A stretch of 64,000 nucleotides of DNA from Mycolicibacterium litorale. GTDB lineage: Bacteria; Actinomycetota; Actinomycetes; Mycobacteriales; Mycobacteriaceae. Positions 62,801-64,000 of the stretch are shown piece by piece (position 1 is the stretch's first letter; the number at the start of each line of letters is the position of its first letter). Both the position numbers and the translations under genes were made by a program. The notes beneath the pieces were generated by a model. The model saw only the letters and a list, made by a program, of their open reading frames with translations, made no database searches and was not told the DNA's origin. The stretch covers positions 4,340,001 to 4,404,000 of the forward strand of contig CP019882.1 of assembly GCA_002007745.1 (NCBI GenBank). Direction: 5' to 3'.

Positions 62801-62858
62801 TCAGAATCCGGCTGCGCCGGGTCAACTTCGGCATCCGGGCGCCGGGCCGCATACTCAC
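59850..62858 (-). CDS. UPF0182 family membrane protein (Rv3193c-like)
   Basis: 1002 residues. About seven membrane helices in the first 320 residues ([62 protein letters not shown] and others), then a large extracytoplasmic domain ([40 protein letters not shown]) and an Ala/Pro-rich, helical C-terminus ([38 protein letters not shown]). This is the standard layout of the family, universal in mycobacteria, function undefined. A later ATG (residue 9) is also possible. Confidence 0.93.
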   Translation of the reverse strand: [1002 protein letters not shown]

Positions 62859-62961
62859 CTGTCAGACTCCTGGTTCTTGTCGGGCTGCACTGGCACGCCA
62901 TGGCAGAAGTACGGACCCAACTGTACGCATCGCGACGACGGGTCTGTCCTGCAGCAACGCG

Positions 62962-63984
62962 CTAACACGAGGGCGGGCGGCCGCCGGAGGTCAGCGTGTG
63001 CAGGGAGTCCACCGCCCCGGTGAGGGTGTCGACCTTGACCAGCTCCATCTTGTCGTCGCGCATCGACTTGGCTTCGTCGCAGTTGTCGGCGGGCACCAGG
63101 AACACCGACGCCCCCGCCTCCTGGGCCGCCAGCATCTTGTGGGTGATGCCGCCGATCGGGCCGACCTTGCCGTCTTCGGTGATCGTCCCGGTGCCGGCGA
63201 TGAACTTCGATCCGTTGAGGTCGCCGGTGGTCAGCTTGTCGATGACGGCCAGGCTGAACATCAGCCCCGCCGACGGACCACCGATGTTGGCTAGGTTGAA
63301 GTCGATGGTGAACGGCGCCCACGGCGCGTCGAGCACCGCCACCCCCAGATAGCCGTAGTCACGGTCGGTGTTGGTGCCCAGGGTGATCCGCGCGCTGCCG
63401 GCCGGAGCGTTCTTGCGCCGGTAGTCGATGGTGATCTGCTGGCCCGGCTTGGTGGCCTTCAGCAACTTGGTGAACGCCTCGACGTTGGGCACCGGCGTGC
63501 CGTCAACCGCGTCGATGGCGTCACCGGCCTGCAGTTTGCCGGCCGACGGCCCCGGGTCGTTGACGTTCTCCACCCGCACCGCCTCGGGATACTTGAGGTA
63601 GCCCAGCGCGGCGTACTCGGCGCTGTCCTCGGAGCGTTTGAAGTCGGCATCCTGATCCTTCTCGACGTCCTCGCGGGACTTGTCCGGCGGGAAAATCAAG
63701 TCGCGGGGCACCAGCTGCTCGCGCCCGGACACCCACAACGTCAACGCCTGCCCCAAGGTGAGACCGTCGCGCTGGGCCACCGTCGTCATGTTCAGGTGCC
63801 CGGAGGTCGGATGGGTCGGGATGCCGTCAATGGCCACCACCTGCTTGCCGTCGACCTCACCGAGGGTGTCGAACGTCGGGCCGGGCCCCAGCGACACGAA
63901 GGGCACCGTCACGACCGCCAGCAGCACGCCGAAGACGACGATTGGCACGAGCGCCGTCATCAGCGTCAGAATCCGCCTGTTCAC
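62962..63984 (-). CDS. Membrane-anchored PDZ and Lon-like protease (Rv3194c-like)
   Basis: 340 residues. N-terminal membrane anchor (IVVFGVLLAVVTVPFVSLGPGPTFDTLG), a PDZ domain (about 128-205, with LQAGDAIDAVDGTPVPNVEAFTKLL) and a C-terminal S16 Lon protease domain with the Ser238/Lys283 dyad in GGPSAGLMFSLAVIDK and IGGITHKMLAAQEAGA. No AAA ATPase part, so it is an ATP-independent protease acting outside the cytoplasm. Transcribed in the same direction as the UPF0182 gene, 103 bases upstream of it. Confidence 0.92.
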   Translation of the reverse strand: MNRRILTLMTALVPIVVFGVLLAVVTVPFVSLGPGPTFDTLGEVDGKQVVAIDGIPTHPTSGHLNMTTVAQRDGLTLGQALTLWVSGREQLVPRDLIFPPDKSREDVEKDQDADFKRSEDSAEYAALGYLKYPEAVRVENVNDPGPSAGKLQAGDAIDAVDGTPVPNVEAFTKLLKATKPGQQITIDYRRKNAPAGSARITLGTNTDRDYGYLGVAVLDAPWAPFTIDFNLANIGGPSAGLMFSLAVIDKLTTGDLNGSKFIAGTGTITEDGKVGPIGGITHKMLAAQEAGASVFLVPADNCDEAKSMRDDKMELVKVDTLTGAVDSLHTLTSGGRPPSC

Positions 63985-64000
63985 GCCGCCAAGAGTAGAT

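Noticed and set aside
58905..62858. tRNA or small RNA genes near rnz
   Set aside because: No cloverleaf or conserved RNA was seen in the short gaps between these genes.
61539..63023. A 494-codon His/Gln-rich plus-strand frame opposite the UPF0182 gene
   Set aside because: Antisense shadow; the His/Gln/Arg bias comes from reading complemented codons of a universal membrane protein.

Overview
The window is a 64 kb piece of a high-GC actinobacterial chromosome, almost certainly a Mycobacterium/Mycolicibacterium. The evidence is dense GC-rich codon use, mycobacterial families (MMPL transporter, KshA, FadD ligases, ANTAR and STAS regulators, a GC-rich initiator tRNA) and, at the right end, RNase Z, a UPF0182 membrane protein and a PDZ/Lon-domain protein resembling the Rv3193c-Rv3194c pair of M. 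tuberculosis.

Layout. 0-8.6 kb: end of a DUF1214 protein, a secreted protein built of five perfect-length 17-residue repeats, GAF-ANTAR and STAS regulators, a 33-codon ORF, a large LuxR-type ATPase regulator, a membrane Ser/Thr kinase (frameshifted) and an alanine-type aminotransferase. 8.6-19.1 kb: nine minus-strand genes, each overlapping the next (TPP enzyme, SRPBCC protein, KAS III-like enzyme, acyl carrier protein, fatty acyl-AMP ligase, MMPL transporter, two methyltransferases, P450). This reads as one operon for a fatty-acyl-derived metabolite plus its exporter that I cannot match to a named pathway. 19.3-26 kb: a VapBC-type toxin-antitoxin pair with an autoregulatory palindrome, an MFS transporter, a LysR regulator, a Ni/Co transporter divergent from eutBC (B12-dependent ethanolamine ammonia-lyase). 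26-28.8 kb: three genes of unknown function, one in lower-GC DNA. 28.8-33.6 kb: hydrolase, KshA-like Rieske oxygenase, FadD17-like ligase and a PucR regulator. 33.7-44.1 kb: a TetR-controlled quinate/shikimate catabolic operon: dehydrogenase, transporter, pcaH, pcaG, pcaB, pcaL, pcaI, pcaJ, aroQ, qsuB. This would take shikimate or quinate through 3-dehydroshikimate and protocatechuate to 3-oxoadipyl-CoA.

44.4-48.4 kb: htpG, a small secreted Cys protein, a DsbA-like protein and a metallo-beta-lactamase-fold hydrolase. 48.5-56.7 kb: an accessory island with a LysR remnant, a DUF5677-like protein, a helicase with a probable C-terminal nuclease domain, an unknown protein, a DEDDh exonuclease with BRCT and zinc-ribbon parts (candidate defence operon), and an IS481-family element sitting between the initiator tRNA and its terminator. 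56.8-64 kb: FAD oxidoreductase, lipoprotein, RNase Z, UPF0182 protein, PDZ/Lon-domain protein.

Caution on sequence quality: seven otherwise well-conserved genes (kinase, MMPL, MFS, aroQ, pcaL, pcaB, pcaG) are each broken by one missing base, mostly in G/C runs. This looks like systematic single-base undercalling and not true gene decay. These genes are annotated over their full restored span.
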